A DNA stretch of 64,000 nucleotides from Psychrobacter sp. JCM 18900 (GTDB lineage: Bacteria > Pseudomonadota > Gammaproteobacteria > Pseudomonadales > Moraxellaceae): NCBI RefSeq assembly GCF_904846625.1, contig NZ_CAJHBL010000005.1:1-64000 (forward strand), in the 5' to 3' direction. The position numbers were made by a program, and so were the translations under genes. This document shows positions 63,269 to 64,000 of this stretch, in pieces. Below the pieces are notes generated by a model. The model was not told the origin of the DNA. It ran no database searches and saw only the letters and a list, made by a program, of their open reading frames with translations. Each line of letters begins with the position of its first letter. The first letter of the stretch is position 1.

Positions 63269-64000
63269 CTAGACACCTTGACGCAATATGAGATTGAACT
63301 CCTTGCTAATCAGCGCAAAATCACTAAATTTCTTTGACCTGATCATCTGGTTGGTCAAGCGGATAAGCTCACGCCAGCGCGTATTCTCCGGCAACTCATT
63401 AATCCAGTGTCTGAATTCAAAACTGATCTCTGTTGAATCTTCTCCTAACAAGACGGCACGCTCAAGCTGCTCAAAGTGACGCCCTAATTGCCAGAAGCAA
63501 GTCACTGTCGGATTTTCTTGTTTCATCGCCGCGTTACACGCGTGTAGCTGCAAGGTGGCCGCTCGATACGTGCCAGCACTCGATAAACGCTTGATCAAGT
63601 TATATAACTCAGCGGTATCTTTACCAATGACACCTTTGGCCTCTTGGACATTGTCCTCAATCGATTGCACGATATTGGGTATGATGTTTTGTTCCAAATC
63701 AGACATCATTTGTGCTTTCATGGTGGTCAGTGACACTTCACCATCAACGGCAAACCCTAAATGGCTAATTAAATGTCTGATCTGTGATTTTTTGAGATCG
63801 CCTTTGATGAGTTGTTTCATAACATCGTCGTAGTAATACAGACGCTCACTATATCGGCCTAGCCATATTAAGTGACTGGCGGTAGAGAGTAGCAGTATCA
63901 TGGGCGCATCATCTAAACTCTCGTAACCTGTTTCTAAGGGCTGGACGCGATCATAGTAGTTCGCATGTCCTGAAGCATTGACCCCTACCGATGATAAAGG
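63269..64000 (-). CDS. Alpha-E domain protein, 5' end open at window edge
   Basis: At least 210 residues from the ATG at 63901 match the alpha-E family (all-helical companion of Anbu operons): LLSTASHLIWLGRYSERLYYYDDVM at the start, many helices and a final ALISKEFNLILRQGV. Upstream of that ATG the frame stays open for 33 more codons to the window end (PLSSVGVNASGHANYYDRVQ...), with no stop and no clear ribosome site at 63901. The protein may be longer or fused to an upstream ATP-grasp domain. It lies 86 bp before the transglutaminase gene. Confidence 0.8.
   Translation of the reverse strand, partial: PLSSVGVNASGHANYYDRVQPLETGYESLDDAPMILLLSTASHLIWLGRYSERLYYYDDVMKQLIKGDLKKSQIRHLISHLGFAVDGEVSLTTMKAQMMSDLEQNIIPNIVQSIEDNVQEAKGVIGKDTAELYNLIKRLSSAGTYRAATLQLHACNAAMKQENPTVTCFWQLGRHFEQLERAVLLGEDSTEISFEFRHWINELPENTRWRELIRLTNQMIRSKKFSDFALISKEFNLILRQGV

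Overview
The window looks like chromosomal DNA from Psychrobacter or a close Moraxellaceae relative (Gammaproteobacteria). This is inferred from moderately AT-rich DNA, the overall look of the proteins, a large NAD-type glutamate dehydrogenase, and a Sat-type rather than CysDN-type sulfate activation route. No database search was possible. The coding density is normal, most transcription units end in clear intrinsic terminators, and I found no tRNA, rRNA or CRISPR array.

Layout. 1-7.4 kb: the 3' end of a probable dnaX with a perfect 18-bp repeat tract, a LysR regulator, argD, yacG, a divergent TrmB-like methyltransferase, an ABC1/UbiB-like kinase and purD. 7.9-18.4 kb: NAD-glutamate dehydrogenase and the sbcDC nuclease pair. 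18.6-32.6 kb: an extended sulfate-assimilation region (cysG, cysH, DUF934, cysI, sat, two tandem lipoprotein sulfate-binding proteins, cysT, cysW and a short cysA), with a WG-repeat protein and a small lipoprotein between them. 32.7-35.1 kb: an ArsR regulator and an iron-storage cluster (bfd and two bacterioferritin subunits) with a good Fur box. 35.2-45.9 kb: a DHA2-type MFS exporter, yghU, a DUF1176 protein, an RhlE-like DEAD-box helicase with a long leader, a DUF819 membrane protein and a UvrA2-like ATPase. 45.98-46.15 kb: a 170-bp MITE with 13-bp terminal inverted repeats between TA dinucleotides; two solo ends of the same family lie at about 26.2 and 35.2 kb.

46.2-61.5 kb is the most unusual part. 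A compact minus-strand operon of four genes encodes, in transcription order, a 1122-aa HEAT-like protein with an internal BRCT domain, a 2552-aa protein with an N-terminal WD40-like propeller and a very long HEAT/ARM array, a 751-aa winged-helix/SWIM zinc-finger protein, and a reverse transcriptase carrying the retron signatures NAxxH, YADD and VTG. Upstream of the operon, on the opposite strand, lies a sequence with the full architecture of a retron msr-msd RNA: a1/a2 pairing that ends at a TTAGC priming site, two short msr hairpins, a long msd hairpin and its own terminator. I interpret the whole as a retron, probably anti-phage, with three large accessory proteins and a divergently transcribed ncRNA.

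61.6-64.0 kb: part of the conserved Anbu operon (Anbu proteasome-like peptidase, transglutaminase-like protein, alpha-E protein), running off the right edge.
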